Of a stretch of 36,621 nt of DNA, positions 8,198-16,246 are shown in pieces. The notes below the pieces were generated by a model. The model was not told where the DNA came from. It searched no databases and was given only the letters and a program-made list of their open reading frames with translations. Source of the stretch: Alphaproteobacteria bacterium (GTDB taxonomy: Bacteria > Pseudomonadota > Alphaproteobacteria > SHVZ01); assembly GCA_016869375.1 (NCBI GenBank), contig VGEH01000028.1, forward strand, positions 1 through 36,621. The letters run 5' to 3'. Within the stretch, counting starts at the first letter, position 1. Every line of letters begins with the position of its first letter. A program made the translations under genes and the position numbers.

Positions 8198-8994
8198 CGT
8201 CGCCGCAGCGTCCGAACGAAGCCGAGCTCAACGCCTATCTCGATGGCGAGCTGGGGCCTGAGGCGCAGGCCCAGGTCGAGCGGCATCTCGCCGGCGACTC
8301 CGAGGATGCGCGCCGGGTCGCCGACTACCGGGCGATCCAGGAAGCGATGCACGCCCTCTACGATCCGGTCCTGCAGGAGCCGGTGCCCGAGCGGCTGGCG
8401 GCGGCGACCGAGCGGCGACGCTCGACCGTGGTCGCCTGGACGATGCGGATCGCCGCGGCGCTGGTCCTGCTTGTGGCCGGTGCCGCCGGCGGCTGGTTCG
8501 CGCATCAGAATGTGTCGACCGAGGAGGGCCGGCAGATCGCCTTCACCCGCCAGGCAATCGATGCGCACCGCCTCTATTCGGTCGAGGTGCGCCACCCGGT
8601 CGAGGTCGCGGCCGCGGACGAAGCGCATATGTCGGCCTGGCTGACGCGCCGTCTCGGCAAGGCGATCGCGCCGCCGGCGCTCGGCGGCGCCGGGTTCAAG
8701 CTGGTCGGCGGCCGCCTGCTTCCCTCCGAGAGCAAGCCGGCGGCGCAGTTCATGTACGAAAATGCCGGCGGCCAGCGCCTCACGCTCTTCTTCACGGTTG
8801 CTACCGGCGGCGGCGATGCGGCCGCCTATCGCTTTGTCCGGGACGGTGGCACCCAGTCGCTGTTCTGGTACATCGACGGCTTCGCCTGCGCGCTCACCGG
8901 CGAGTTCGAGCAGAAGGACCTGATGGCCTTCGCCAAGGAGATCTATCGCTCGCGCGGCGGCGATACGTCGAACAACCTGAACTACAGCTGGTAG
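8194..8994 (+). CDS. Membrane-anchored anti-sigma factor
   Basis: The 266-residue protein has a cytosolic N-terminal anti-sigma domain (about 5-75: NEAELNAYLDGELGPEAQAQVERHLAGD), one transmembrane helix (about 85-107: MRIAAALVLLVAGAAGGWF) and a periplasmic domain of about 160 residues. It should hold the co-transcribed sigma factor at the membrane and release it on an envelope signal. The usual zinc motif HxxxCxxC is absent: after the H in ERHLAGDSEDA no cysteines follow, so it is a zinc-free ASD-type member. The only cysteine seen is in the C-terminal part (FACALTG). A 4-base overlap with the sigma gene supports the pairing. Confidence 0.87.
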   Translation: MTSPQRPNEAELNAYLDGELGPEAQAQVERHLAGDSEDARRVADYRAIQEAMHALYDPVLQEPVPERLAAATERRRSTVVAWTMRIAAALVLLVAGAAGGWFAHQNVSTEEGRQIAFTRQAIDAHRLYSVEVRHPVEVAAADEAHMSAWLTRRLGKAIAPPALGGAGFKLVGGRLLPSESKPAAQFMYENAGGQRLTLFFTVATGGGDAAAYRFVRDGGTQSLFWYIDGFACALTGEFEQKDLMAFAKEIYRSRGGDTSNNLNYSW

Positions 8995-9087
8995 CCGCGT
9001 TCCGCCCGGGACGCGCGTCCTCTTCCCCTTCGGCGTCACCCTTGCCATTGTGAAGGCCCGCCTTCGTCTTCTTCCGGGAGAGAGACC

Positions 9088-10467
9088 GTGCTGACCTGCT
9101 TCGCTCCGCGCGCCGGGGCCGACACCGTTCCGATCGTGCCGGTCACGCGCGACGGCTTCGCCAAATGGGCGAAGACCCTCCCGGCATCCGCCCGCACTTG
9201 GCTCGAGCAGAGCGGCTTCGCCGGCGAAGCCGGCGCGCATGCGCTGATCCCGGACGAGAAGGGCCGTCTCGCGCGAGTTGCCGTCGGCGTCGAGTCCTTG
9301 GGGCACGTCTTCTCGCTCGGCGGTCTTCCGCGCACCTTGCCGGTCCGGACCTATTCTCTCTCCGCCGATCTCGACGACGCAGCGGCGACGCGGGTCGCGC
9401 TGGGATGGGCGCTCGGCGCCTATGTCTTCAGCCGCTACAAGAAGCCGAAGCGCGAAGCGGCGAAGCTGGTTTGGCCGAACGGCGCCGACCGCGACCAGGT
9501 CGAGGCCCAGGCGCGCGCGATCTACATGGCGCGCGATCTCATCAACACCCCGGCCGAGGACATGGGGCCGAGCCATCTTGCCGAGGCCGCCAGGGCGATG
9601 GCACGCCGGCACAAGGCGCAGGTCGAGGTCATCGTCGGCGACGCGCTGCTCAAGCGGAACTATCCGTCGATCCACACGGTCGGTCGCGCCGCCGACAACG
9701 AGCCGCGGCTGATCGACATCCGCTGGGGCTCGCCGCGCAATCCCAAGGTGACGCTGGTTGGCAAGGGCGTCTGCTTCGATTCCGGCGGCCTCGACATCAA
9801 GCCGTCCTCGGCGATGAAGATGATGAAGAAGGACATGGGCGGGTCGGCCGCGGTGCTGGCACTCGGCGACATGATCATGTCGGCGGGGCTCAAGGTCCGG
9901 CTGCGCGTCATGGTGCCGGCCGTCGAGAACGCGATCTCCGGCAACGCCTTCCGCCCGCTCGACGTGATCCGCACGCGCAAGGGCCTGACCGTCGAGATCG
10001 GCAACACCGACGCCGAGGGCCGCATCATCCTCTGCGACGCGCTGGCCGAGGCGGATTCGGAGAACCCGGACCTGATCGTCGATTTCGCCACGCTGACCGG
10101 CGCGGCGCGTGTCGCGCTCGGCCCGCAGCTCCCGGCGGTCTTCACCAATGACGACAAGTTCGCGGCGGAATGGGAGAAAGCGGCGACGCGCAGCTCCGAC
10201 CCGATCTTCCGCATGCCGCTCTGGCAGCCCTATCGCAAGATGATCGAGTCCAAGGTCGCCGATCTCTCATCGACCGGTGACTCGCCTTTCGCCGGCTCGA
10301 TCACCGCCGCGCTGTTCCTCGAGAGCTTCGTTTCGAAGACGACCTCCTGGGCGCATGTCGACACATGGGCCTGGAACGCGAGCACGCAACCCGGACGGCC
10401 CGAAGGCGGCGAGGCGCTCGGCGTCCGCGGGCTCTTCTCGGTGCTCGCCGATCGCTACGGACGCTGA
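9088..10467 (+). CDS. M17-family leucyl aminopeptidase
   Basis: A cytosolic, two-metal aminopeptidase removing N-terminal residues from peptides. In the 459-residue product, spacing against E. coli PepA gives metal ligands K226, D231, D249, D308 and E310, and catalytic K238 and R312; the family signature NTDAEGRI is at 306-313. The N-terminal domain (1-140) is more divergent, as in other alphaproteobacterial members. Start is GTG 9088, with GGGAGAGA just upstream; no better ATG exists. The SDR gene follows after 11 bases, so the two are probably co-transcribed. Confidence 0.94.
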   Translation: MLTCFAPRAGADTVPIVPVTRDGFAKWAKTLPASARTWLEQSGFAGEAGAHALIPDEKGRLARVAVGVESLGHVFSLGGLPRTLPVRTYSLSADLDDAAATRVALGWALGAYVFSRYKKPKREAAKLVWPNGADRDQVEAQARAIYMARDLINTPAEDMGPSHLAEAARAMARRHKAQVEVIVGDALLKRNYPSIHTVGRAADNEPRLIDIRWGSPRNPKVTLVGKGVCFDSGGLDIKPSSAMKMMKKDMGGSAAVLALGDMIMSAGLKVRLRVMVPAVENAISGNAFRPLDVIRTRKGLTVEIGNTDAEGRIILCDALAEADSENPDLIVDFATLTGAARVALGPQLPAVFTNDDKFAAEWEKAATRSSDPIFRMPLWQPYRKMIESKVADLSSTGDSPFAGSITAALFLESFVSKTTSWAHVDTWAWNASTQPGRPEGGEALGVRGLFSVLADRYGR

Positions 10468-10478
10468 GGAGACCGCCG

Positions 10479-11234
10479 ATGAGCACGCTCAAGGACAAGG
10501 TCGTCTGGATCAATGGCGCCGGCACCGGCATCGGCCTCGCCGGCGCCGAGGCGCTCGCCGATGGCGGCGCCAAGGTCATCCTCTCCGGCCGCCGTGCCGA
10601 TGTGATCGAGGCGGCGGCGAAGAAGATCAAGGACGCCGTCGCGCTGCCGCTCGACATCGCCAAGGAGGCGGACGTCGCCGCCGCTCACGCGAAGATCGAG
10701 AAGGACCACGGCATCGTCGACATGCTGGTCAACTCGGCCGGCGGCAATCTCCCGAACCGCAAGTTCTCGGAACTCAATCCCGAGAACTGGCGGATGATGG
10801 TCGACATGAACCTGAACGGCGCCTTCTTCTCGGCGCGCATCGTGCTGCCGGGCATGCGCCAGAAGAAGGCCGGGCTCATCATCAATATCGCCTCGATCGC
10901 CGGGAAGCGCGTCTCGGTGGTCAGCGGCATGGCCTATACCGCGGCCAAGCACGCGATGGTCGCGATGTCGGACGCGATCAATCAGGAGGAGTGCGCCAAC
11001 AACATCCGCGCCTGCGCCATCTGCCCGGGCGAGGTCGCGACGCCGATCCTCGACAAGCGCCCGATCCCGCCGAGCCTGGAGGAGCGCGCGAAGATGCTGC
11101 AGCCCGAGGACCTCGGCCGGATCATCCGCTTCGTCGCCGAGACGCCGGCGCATGTGGCGATCCACGAGATGCTGGTGGTGCCGACCTGGAACCGCTCGGT
11201 CATGGGCGGCTCCGACCTCAAGGGCAAGCTCTAG
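10479..11234 (+). CDS. Short-chain dehydrogenase/reductase (SDR)
   Basis: The 251-residue protein is a classical SDR: cofactor motif GAGTGIG (13-19), NSAGG (85-89), N111, catalytic S139, Y153 and K157 (YTAAK), and PGEVATP after the sheet. RR at 38-39 after strand 2 hints at NADP(H) preference. The substrate is unknown. The ATG at 10479 (MSTLKDKVVWINGAG) is chosen over an in-frame upstream start because the Rossmann fold begins there and GAGGAG overlaps the pepA-type gene's stop as ribosome site. It sits between the aminopeptidase and a MarR regulator, which could control it. Confidence 0.93.
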   Translation: MSTLKDKVVWINGAGTGIGLAGAEALADGGAKVILSGRRADVIEAAAKKIKDAVALPLDIAKEADVAAAHAKIEKDHGIVDMLVNSAGGNLPNRKFSELNPENWRMMVDMNLNGAFFSARIVLPGMRQKKAGLIINIASIAGKRVSVVSGMAYTAAKHAMVAMSDAINQEECANNIRACAICPGEVATPILDKRPIPPSLEERAKMLQPEDLGRIIRFVAETPAHVAIHEMLVVPTWNRSVMGGSDLKGKL

Positions 11235-11253
11235 ACCAGCCCGGGAGCCGGCG

Positions 11254-11616
11254 ATGGCGCTCTCCGCACCGCAGGCGCTTAATCTCTGGCGTGGCGCGCT
11301 CGTGGAGTCGCTGCGCCGTGGCGGTCCCGACCTCACCGCCCGACAGGTCGCCGTGCTGCTGACAGTCTATCTGACGGCGCCACCGCATACCGTGCGGGGG
11401 CTGGCATCGGGTTTGAAGGTCTCGAAGGCGGCGATCAGCCGCTCGCTGGACAGGCTGAGCCAGCTCGAGCTCGTCCGCCGGCGTGTCGACGAGGCGGACC
11501 GGCGCAGCGTGCTGGTGCAGAAAACGGTCCGGGGTTCGGATTTCCTCGCCGAGTTCGCAGACCTGGTGATCGCCGCGGAGCGCGACGTCAGCGCGGCGCC
11601 AGCCCCGACAGCCTGA
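11254..11616 (+). CDS. MarR-type winged-helix regulator
   Basis: The 120-residue protein carries a winged helix-turn-helix: TARQVAVLLTVYL, then HTVRGLASGLKVSKAAISRSLDRLSQLELVRR with the DEADRRSVLV wing. It is shorter than the usual 140-170 residues of MarR proteins because the long dimerisation helix at the C-terminus is brief. It follows the SDR gene by 19 bases and probably belongs to the same transcript. Ligand unknown. The last 29 bases overlap the convergent membrane-protein gene. Confidence 0.82.
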   Translation: MALSAPQALNLWRGALVESLRRGGPDLTARQVAVLLTVYLTAPPHTVRGLASGLKVSKAAISRSLDRLSQLELVRRRVDEADRRSVLVQKTVRGSDFLAEFADLVIAAERDVSAAPAPTA

Positions 11617-11974
11617 TCGCGATATCGGCCATCCAGAGGACGACCGCGGCCTTCAGCGTCATCTTGGCGAAGCGGATATAGGTATTGCGCAGAACCTCGC
11701 CGAAGATCGCCTGGGCGCGCGCCTCGGGAAGATCGTGGCGCTTGTCGATCAGGATCCATACCTCGGTGCGGCGATAGCTCCGGGTCGGCGCCTGTGCGGC
11801 CTTCAGCACGAGAACGACCGTCGTCAGCAGGAATAGGATTGCGCCCGACCGCATGGCGAGGTCGGGCCAGCCCATCATGCCCATCATGAAGGTGACGATG
11901 CCGAGCAGGGTGAACATGCAGGCGCGCCCGACCGAGTAGTGGGCCATATCGCGGATCAGGTCGTAGCCGTTCAT
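11588..11974 (-). CDS. Small membrane protein of unknown function
   Basis: A 128-residue protein with two hydrophobic helices close together (about 18-35 and 40-60), a charged middle part (RSYRRTEVWILIDKRHDLPEARAQAIFGEVLRN) and a further hydrophobic C-terminal helix (about 105-123). The ATG at 11974 has GGAGGAG upstream. It overlaps the end of the MarR gene tail to tail by 29 bases. I recognise no family. Confidence 0.78.
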   Translation of the reverse strand: MNGYDLIRDMAHYSVGRACMFTLLGIVTFMMGMMGWPDLAMRSGAILFLLTTVVLVLKAAQAPTRSYRRTEVWILIDKRHDLPEARAQAIFGEVLRNTYIRFAKMTLKAAVVLWMADIAIRLSGLAPR

Positions 11975-12172
11975 CGCTCCTCCGAACGCCGATCAAAACG
12001 TGCCGGAGGGATTTTCGATCCGCAACATGTCGGACGTTCTTGCGCGATCACAAAGCCGAGCAGGGCCACCGGCGGGCGGCGCCATCCCCCGGCCGGCCCT
12101 TTGGTTTCCACGAACCCCAAGGTATCGTGCGTCCTCCGAGGCGGTAGAATCGGCACGAGGCGGGGCTAGGCT

Positions 12173-12796
12173 ATGGGGCTATTTGATCTTTTCCGGCCGC
12201 GTCCGCCCGTTCGAGATGCTGCCGCTCTGGCAGCGTTCCTTGATCAGAACGCCGCGTTCGTGGCGCAGAAGGGTATCTACGAGTATTCCCGCGCACGTGC
12301 CGGGCACTATGCCAAGGTCCTGTTCCGCGAGACTGAGTTCCGGGATGCCTGTGATCGCTCGCGCTGGGGCGCCTATCCCCTGGGTCTCGCCATGGTCGCG
12401 GAAGTGGCCGAAGGCGTGCTGTCGGCGTCCCGTCCTGAGGAACGGCCGGCGCATGTCGACGCGATCCGCCGGCTGGCGCTTGCAGTATTCGATGGCCAGC
12501 CGGTTCATCCGGGCCTCGGCGCTGCCGCCTGGAATGAGCTGCGCGAGGAGCTGGAGCGAAACCTCGCCCGCATCGGGTTGCATCCGCCGAAATGGGCCAA
12601 GGACGTTCCGGAGTCCTACGCCGAGAAATATGTCGCGCAGATGCCGATTCACGAGACGCTGCGCGGTCGCGATGCGCCCACCATCCACAACTACCTGCGC
12701 GTGACCATGTGCAATATCCACGATGAGCTAAGCAAGCGAATGGACATCGAGGCGGTCGCGGCATCCCTGAAGACGGATGCAGCCGTGCCAGGCTGA
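12173..12796 (+). CDS. Conserved hypothetical protein, 207 residues
   Basis: A soluble, mostly helical protein opening MGLFDLFRPRPP, followed by AAFLDQNAAFVAQKGIYEYSRARAGHYAKVLF and a Trp/Tyr-rich middle; no signal peptide, membrane helix or catalytic motif is clear. The N-terminal sequence resembles a conserved hypothetical family that I recall from alphaproteobacteria, without an assigned function. The codon pattern is like its neighbours. The upstream 198-base gap, shared with the divergent membrane-protein gene, shows no obvious promoter. Confidence 0.8.
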   Translation: MGLFDLFRPRPPVRDAAALAAFLDQNAAFVAQKGIYEYSRARAGHYAKVLFRETEFRDACDRSRWGAYPLGLAMVAEVAEGVLSASRPEERPAHVDAIRRLALAVFDGQPVHPGLGAAAWNELREELERNLARIGLHPPKWAKDVPESYAEKYVAQMPIHETLRGRDAPTIHNYLRVTMCNIHDELSKRMDIEAVAASLKTDAAVPG

Positions 12797-12811
12797 GACC
12801 GCCGGAGCGTC

Positions 12812-13138
12812 TCAGAGCTTGAATTCGAAGAAGTTCCCGATGGCCGGCAGCGTCAGGAGGCCGGTACCAGCAAGCCAGATCCACAGCGAGGTCTCGGTCG
12901 AATCCGAGTCCGCGCCGACGAACCGCTCATAGAGCGCCGCCGGAATGCCGCCGAGGATGATGGTCGCTGTCGACACCATCAGCGACGAGAACATCAAGGT
13001 GAGCCCGACGCTGCCGAACAGCAGCGCCGGCGCCAGGATCTGTACGTGGATAAGCGCAAACAGCACCCAGAGCTGATTGAACAGTCCGTTGATCACCCCG
13101 AATGTGGCGATGCCGACGAAGTACAGGTTGCGGTTCAT
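12812..13138 (-). CDS. Small integral membrane protein of unknown function
   Basis: A 108-residue protein with about three transmembrane helices (around 5-28, 33-65 and 86-103), with a short polar loop near 70-85 (ERFVGADSDSTETS). ATG at 13138 follows GGAAAGGCGCTC, an acceptable ribosome site. It lies 25 bases after the YggT-like gene on the same strand, so the two are probably co-transcribed. No family recognised. Confidence 0.75.
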   Translation of the reverse strand: MNRNLYFVGIATFGVINGLFNQLWVLFALIHVQILAPALLFGSVGLTLMFSSLMVSTATIILGGIPAALYERFVGADSDSTETSLWIWLAGTGLLTLPAIGNFFEFKL

Positions 13139-13163
13139 GATGAGCGCCTTTCCCGTACCCGGA

Positions 13164-13472
13164 TCAGGCGGCCTTGGGCACGAGGCCCAGAAGCAGGAAT
13201 AGGTAGAGGAGGGCCACCCGCAGCCAGAACAGCCAGACCACGCCCAGCAGCCAGAGGATGACCGCAGGCACCGCTTTCGGTGTCACGACGGCGATGACCG
13301 CGACGAACGGATCAGTGATCCGACAGAAGAACCGCCAGATGTAGTTCTTCGAATCCGCATCGACCACGAAGCTGAGCATCGCGCGGCCGAGCAGCGTGTA
13401 CATCAGCGCGGCCAGAGCGAAGTTGGGCAGGTGGTAGTGCAGATTCGAGAGGAATGGGTTCGACGGGTCCAC
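13164..13472 (-). CDS. YggT-like integral membrane protein
   Basis: A 102-residue membrane protein with hydrophobic helices at about 14-36 and 57-95. The segment RAMLSFVVDADSKNYIWRFFCRITDPF resembles one repeat of the YggT family (a helix, then a polar turn with a D-P just before a second helix), so this is a half-length, single-repeat relative. YggT proteins are implicated in osmotic tolerance in E. coli and in division-site membrane functions elsewhere; the role here is unknown. It is likely co-transcribed with the next small membrane-protein gene downstream and is separated from the symporter operon by a terminator. Confidence 0.7.
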   Translation of the reverse strand: MDPSNPFLSNLHYHLPNFALAALMYTLLGRAMLSFVVDADSKNYIWRFFCRITDPFVAVIAVVTPKAVPAVILWLLGVVWLFWLRVALLYLFLLLGLVPKAA

Positions 13473-13533
13473 GGCGGCGCTCGATCCAATCGGTTAGAGG
13501 CATCCAATCACAGCAGGCGACGGCCGGCACGCC

Positions 13534-13567
13534 CAAAAAAGAAGCGGGGCCCCGAAGGACCCCGCTT
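13534..13567 (-). terminator. Rho-independent terminator of the symporter operon
   Basis: Read on the minus strand, AAGCGGGG pairs with CCCCGCTT (8 bp; plus positions 13542-13549 and 13560-13567) and is followed by TTCTTTTTT. It begins 21 bases past the symporter stop at 13589. This is the clearest intrinsic terminator in the window. Confidence 0.85.
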
Positions 13568-13588
13568 CCCGTCACGAAGGAACGGCGA

Positions 13589-15568
13589 TCAGGTCTTTTC
13601 TTCGAGAACCGTCCGGCCGCGAGGCTTGCGGATCTCGTCGACATAGGCCTGCATTTCCGCCGACGGCTCCTTGTCCATCAAGCTGACGACGTAGATCACG
13701 AGGAAGCCGAGCGGCATTCCCAGCAATCCGCAGTTGATGTTGTTGAGGTTGAACCAGCCGACTTTGTTGGCCAGCGGGTGCGCCAGGGTCGGCCAAGCCT
13801 CCATCGCGTTCGGCAAGGCCATGGCCGCCGTGATGTCGACCAGCGGCATGCCGGTGGTCGCATTCAGCAGCGAGGTCATACCGAAGTACTTGACGCCCAT
13901 GCCCGGGAAGTACCGTGTGCACACTAGGTAGAAGATGCAGAGCCCGAAGCCGGCGATCATGCCGGCAACCGCGCCCTTGGTCGTTGCACGTTTCCACCAG
14001 ATGCCCATGACGAGCGCCGGGAAGTTGCCGGCCATGGCAAGCGAGAACGCCCAGCCCACCATCGCCAGGATGTCCGACGGCCTCGTCGCGGCGGTCGCGG
14101 CTGCACCGACGGCGACGATGACCAGGAGGGCGCGGGCGACCGTGAGCCGACGGATCGTCGCCGCGTTCGGATCGATCATCTTGTAGTAGATGTCGTGGCT
14201 GAGCGCGTTGGCGATGGCGAGCAGCAGGCCGTCCGCGGTGGAGAGCGCAGCGGCGAGGCCGCCGGCGGCCACCAGGCCCGAGATCACGTACGGAAGGCCC
14301 GCGATCTCCGGCGTGGAGAGCACGATCACGTCCGTGTTGATGACGAAGTCCTGCAGGCGGACGACGCCGGGATGGTTGGGGATCGCCGCGCAGGCTGCTT
14401 TGATAGCGTCGATGCTGGCAGCTGCCTTACCGCACACCTGAATAAGGTTGAGCTCGCCCCAGGCGAACATCCAGGGGCGAACCGAGCTCAGATCGCGGCC
14501 GATGATGTTGGTGTAGACCTCCAGCTTCGAGAACGCCGCATAGGCCGGCGCGGAGAAGTAGAGGAGGAAGATGAAGAACAGCGACCACGCCACCGACTGC
14601 CGCGCTTCGCGGACGCTCGGCGTGGTGAAGTAGCGCATCAGGATGTGCGGCAGAGACGCCGTGCCGACCATCATGCAGAAGATGATGCCGAAGAAGTTGA
14701 GCGGGGAGTAGTTGATGAAGGGCTGGACGTGCGGCTTGAGCGCCGCCGCGGTCGCGAGGCCGGTCGCCAGCATTTCCTGCTCGCGGGCGGTGATCGCCGC
14801 TATCGCCTTGCCGTAGGTCAGCTCGGGGATCGGGATCCCGTAGTTCTTGGTCGACAGAATGATGATCGGCGTCAGGTAGGCGACGATCAGCACGATGTAC
14901 TGGGCAATCTGCGTCCAGGTGACGGCGCGCATGCCGCCGAGCATGGCGCAGAGCAGGATGCCGACGAGACCTGCAAACACCGCGAGCTCGAACTGCATGC
15001 CGAGGAAGCGCGAGGCGATGATGCCGGTGCCGAAGATCTGCGCCGTCACATAAGTGAAGGAGCAGGCCACCAGCACGATGACCGCGACCATGCGGGCGAC
15101 GTTCCCGCCGAAGCGGAAGGCCATGAAGTCAGGGACAGTGTAGGCGCCGAACTTGCGCAGGTAGGGGCCGATGAGGACCGACACGAGCACGTAGCCGCCG
15201 GTCCAGCCCAGCACCCAGGCGAGGCCGTCATAGCCGAGCAGGAACAGCGTTCCTGCCATGCCGACGAAGGAGGCCGCCGACATCCAGTCGGCGCCGGTCG
15301 CCATGCCGTTGTAGAAGGCTGGGACGCGCCGGCCGGCGACGTAGTATTCGGAGAGCTCGGCCGTCCGGGTCATCACGCCGATGATCGCGTAGACCGCGAG
15401 CGTGAAGAAGACGAAGAGGTAACCGAGAACCTTGTTCGGTACCCCGACCATCTCCAGGATCGCGAGCAGCACGATGAAGGCGAGGAAGCCGCCCGTGTAC
15501 GTGCCATACATGCGGCCGAGATTCCTGATGAAATCCGCGTTGCCGCCGCTTGTCGTGTTTGTTGCCAT
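13589..15568 (-). CDS. Sodium:solute symporter large subunit (VC_2705/ActP-like)
   Basis: A 659-residue SSS-family permease with about 13 transmembrane helices. Seen: YYVAGRRVPAFYNGMATGADWMSAASF near the N-terminus, a motif shared by acetate/solute symporters, and the later SGLVAAGGLAAALSTADGLLLAIANALSHD (Na+-site helix). It is of the class that pairs with a DUF4212 small subunit, here the gene directly upstream. Likely substrates for the class are acetate and other short carboxylates; this is family inference. The start at 15568 has GGGAGGAAA 8-10 bases upstream and is preferred to 15586. A helix-separating loop (about 290-400) is long, as in this subfamily. Confidence 0.9.
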   Translation of the reverse strand: MATNTTSGGNADFIRNLGRMYGTYTGGFLAFIVLLAILEMVGVPNKVLGYLFVFFTLAVYAIIGVMTRTAELSEYYVAGRRVPAFYNGMATGADWMSAASFVGMAGTLFLLGYDGLAWVLGWTGGYVLVSVLIGPYLRKFGAYTVPDFMAFRFGGNVARMVAVIVLVACSFTYVTAQIFGTGIIASRFLGMQFELAVFAGLVGILLCAMLGGMRAVTWTQIAQYIVLIVAYLTPIIILSTKNYGIPIPELTYGKAIAAITAREQEMLATGLATAAALKPHVQPFINYSPLNFFGIIFCMMVGTASLPHILMRYFTTPSVREARQSVAWSLFFIFLLYFSAPAYAAFSKLEVYTNIIGRDLSSVRPWMFAWGELNLIQVCGKAAASIDAIKAACAAIPNHPGVVRLQDFVINTDVIVLSTPEIAGLPYVISGLVAAGGLAAALSTADGLLLAIANALSHDIYYKMIDPNAATIRRLTVARALLVIVAVGAAATAATRPSDILAMVGWAFSLAMAGNFPALVMGIWWKRATTKGAVAGMIAGFGLCIFYLVCTRYFPGMGVKYFGMTSLLNATTGMPLVDITAAMALPNAMEAWPTLAHPLANKVGWFNLNNINCGLLGMPLGFLVIYVVSLMDKEPSAEMQAYVDEIRKPRGRTVLEEKT

Positions 15569-15593
15569 GATTTGATTTCCTCCCAATCCGCTC

Positions 15594-15869
15594 TCAATCG
15601 TCTTCGGCGTAGCCGTGCTCGCGGTCGATCTGGTCCTGCTGTCGCGCGAACATGAACAGCATGACGACGAACGCGATCAGCGAACCCTGAGCGGCCATGT
15701 AGAAGCCGAGCGGGAAGTCGAGGATCGGAATGACGATCTTGTTCAACGGAATGACGAACATGTGGACGATGTAGCCGAAGAACAGCCACGCCCCGAGATG
15801 GGTGAACATCAGACGGGTGGTCCTATTCCAGTGCGCCTCTTGATTCTCTTTACTGTCTGGCTGGGCCAT
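15594..15869 (-). CDS. DUF4212 symporter small subunit
   Basis: A 91-residue protein with two transmembrane helices (about 27-45 and 55-75), ending in a charged tail (RQQDQIDREHGYAEDD). Length, HLGAWLFFGYIVHMFVIPLN-like first helix and position immediately upstream of an SSS permease match the DUF4212 'putative solute:sodium symporter small subunit' family. The start is ATG 15869 with AAGGGGAG upstream; a longer frame to 16016 lacks family features. It precedes the large subunit by 25 bases. Confidence 0.9.
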   Translation of the reverse strand: MAQPDSKENQEAHWNRTTRLMFTHLGAWLFFGYIVHMFVIPLNKIVIPILDFPLGFYMAAQGSLIAFVVMLFMFARQQDQIDREHGYAEDD

Positions 15870-15911
15870 GGACGGTAACTCCCCTTGGTTTAGTGTGAAG
15901 CGGACCGGCTT

Positions 15912-15930
15912 TGTATCTCTCGCGGATACA
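15912..15930 (-). promoter_or_regulatory. Hairpin in the symporter operon leader
   Basis: TGTATC (15912-15917) and GATACA (15925-15930) form a perfect 6-bp inverted repeat with a 7-base loop, 43 bases upstream of the DUF4212 start. It could be an operator or an mRNA hairpin; no known motif assigned. Confidence 0.3.
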
Positions 15931-16046
15931 TGGCGCCGGCGCGGCAAAGCATTGCCTCTCGACTTCTTGGTTTTCCCCCTGATCGGACTCACAAGAGTTC
16001 TAGGGTAGGGTAGCATAGTGGTGGGACGGCTACGCCGGATCTCACA

Positions 16047-16062
16047 TTCGACTTAGGTCGAA
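16047..16062. promoter_or_regulatory. Perfect 16-bp inverted repeat in the symporter/ettA divergent gap
   Basis: TTCGAC-TTAG-GTCGAA is a perfect inverted repeat with 6-bp arms. It directly abuts TTGACC (16063-16068), a -35-like hexamer on the plus strand, although no good -10 box follows. The 377-base gap 15870-16246 between divergent genes otherwise holds the hairpins at 15912 and 16165 and no coding frame I can support. Confidence 0.4.
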
Positions 16063-16164
16063 TTGACCGGTGTCGGCCCCAAAACCCGCTGATTCCTCGG
16101 CCGACGCCTCGGCCGCCGGGCGAGACACTCGTCCGTCGGCGCCTTCGATCGGTTTTTCTTCGCC

Positions 16165-16207
16165 GCCGCCTGAGGTTGCGTCAGGCGGCCCGCCGGGCTA
16201 AACCCGG
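16165..16207 (+). promoter_or_regulatory. Tandem hairpins in the ettA leader
   Basis: GCCGCCTGA (16165-16173) and TCAGGCGGC (16181-16189) form a perfect 9-bp stem with loop GGTTGCG; four bases later CCGGG (16193-16197) pairs with CCCGG (16203-16207). No T-run follows, so they are not a classic terminator. They end 39 bases before the ettA ATG and would lie in its 5' leader. Confidence 0.4.
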
Positions 16208-16246
16208 GCGCCTCCAACTCGATCCAGGACGCTGCGGAGCGCATTG

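Noticed and set aside
14195-15655. 486-residue plus-strand frame opposite the symporter
   Set aside because: Highly charged composition is the reverse of a membrane-protein gene; not coding.
15950-15970. Sigma-54 promoter upstream of the symporter operon (GGCAATGCTTTGCC on the minus strand)
   Set aside because: The GG and GC elements are one base too close for the strict -24/-12 spacing.
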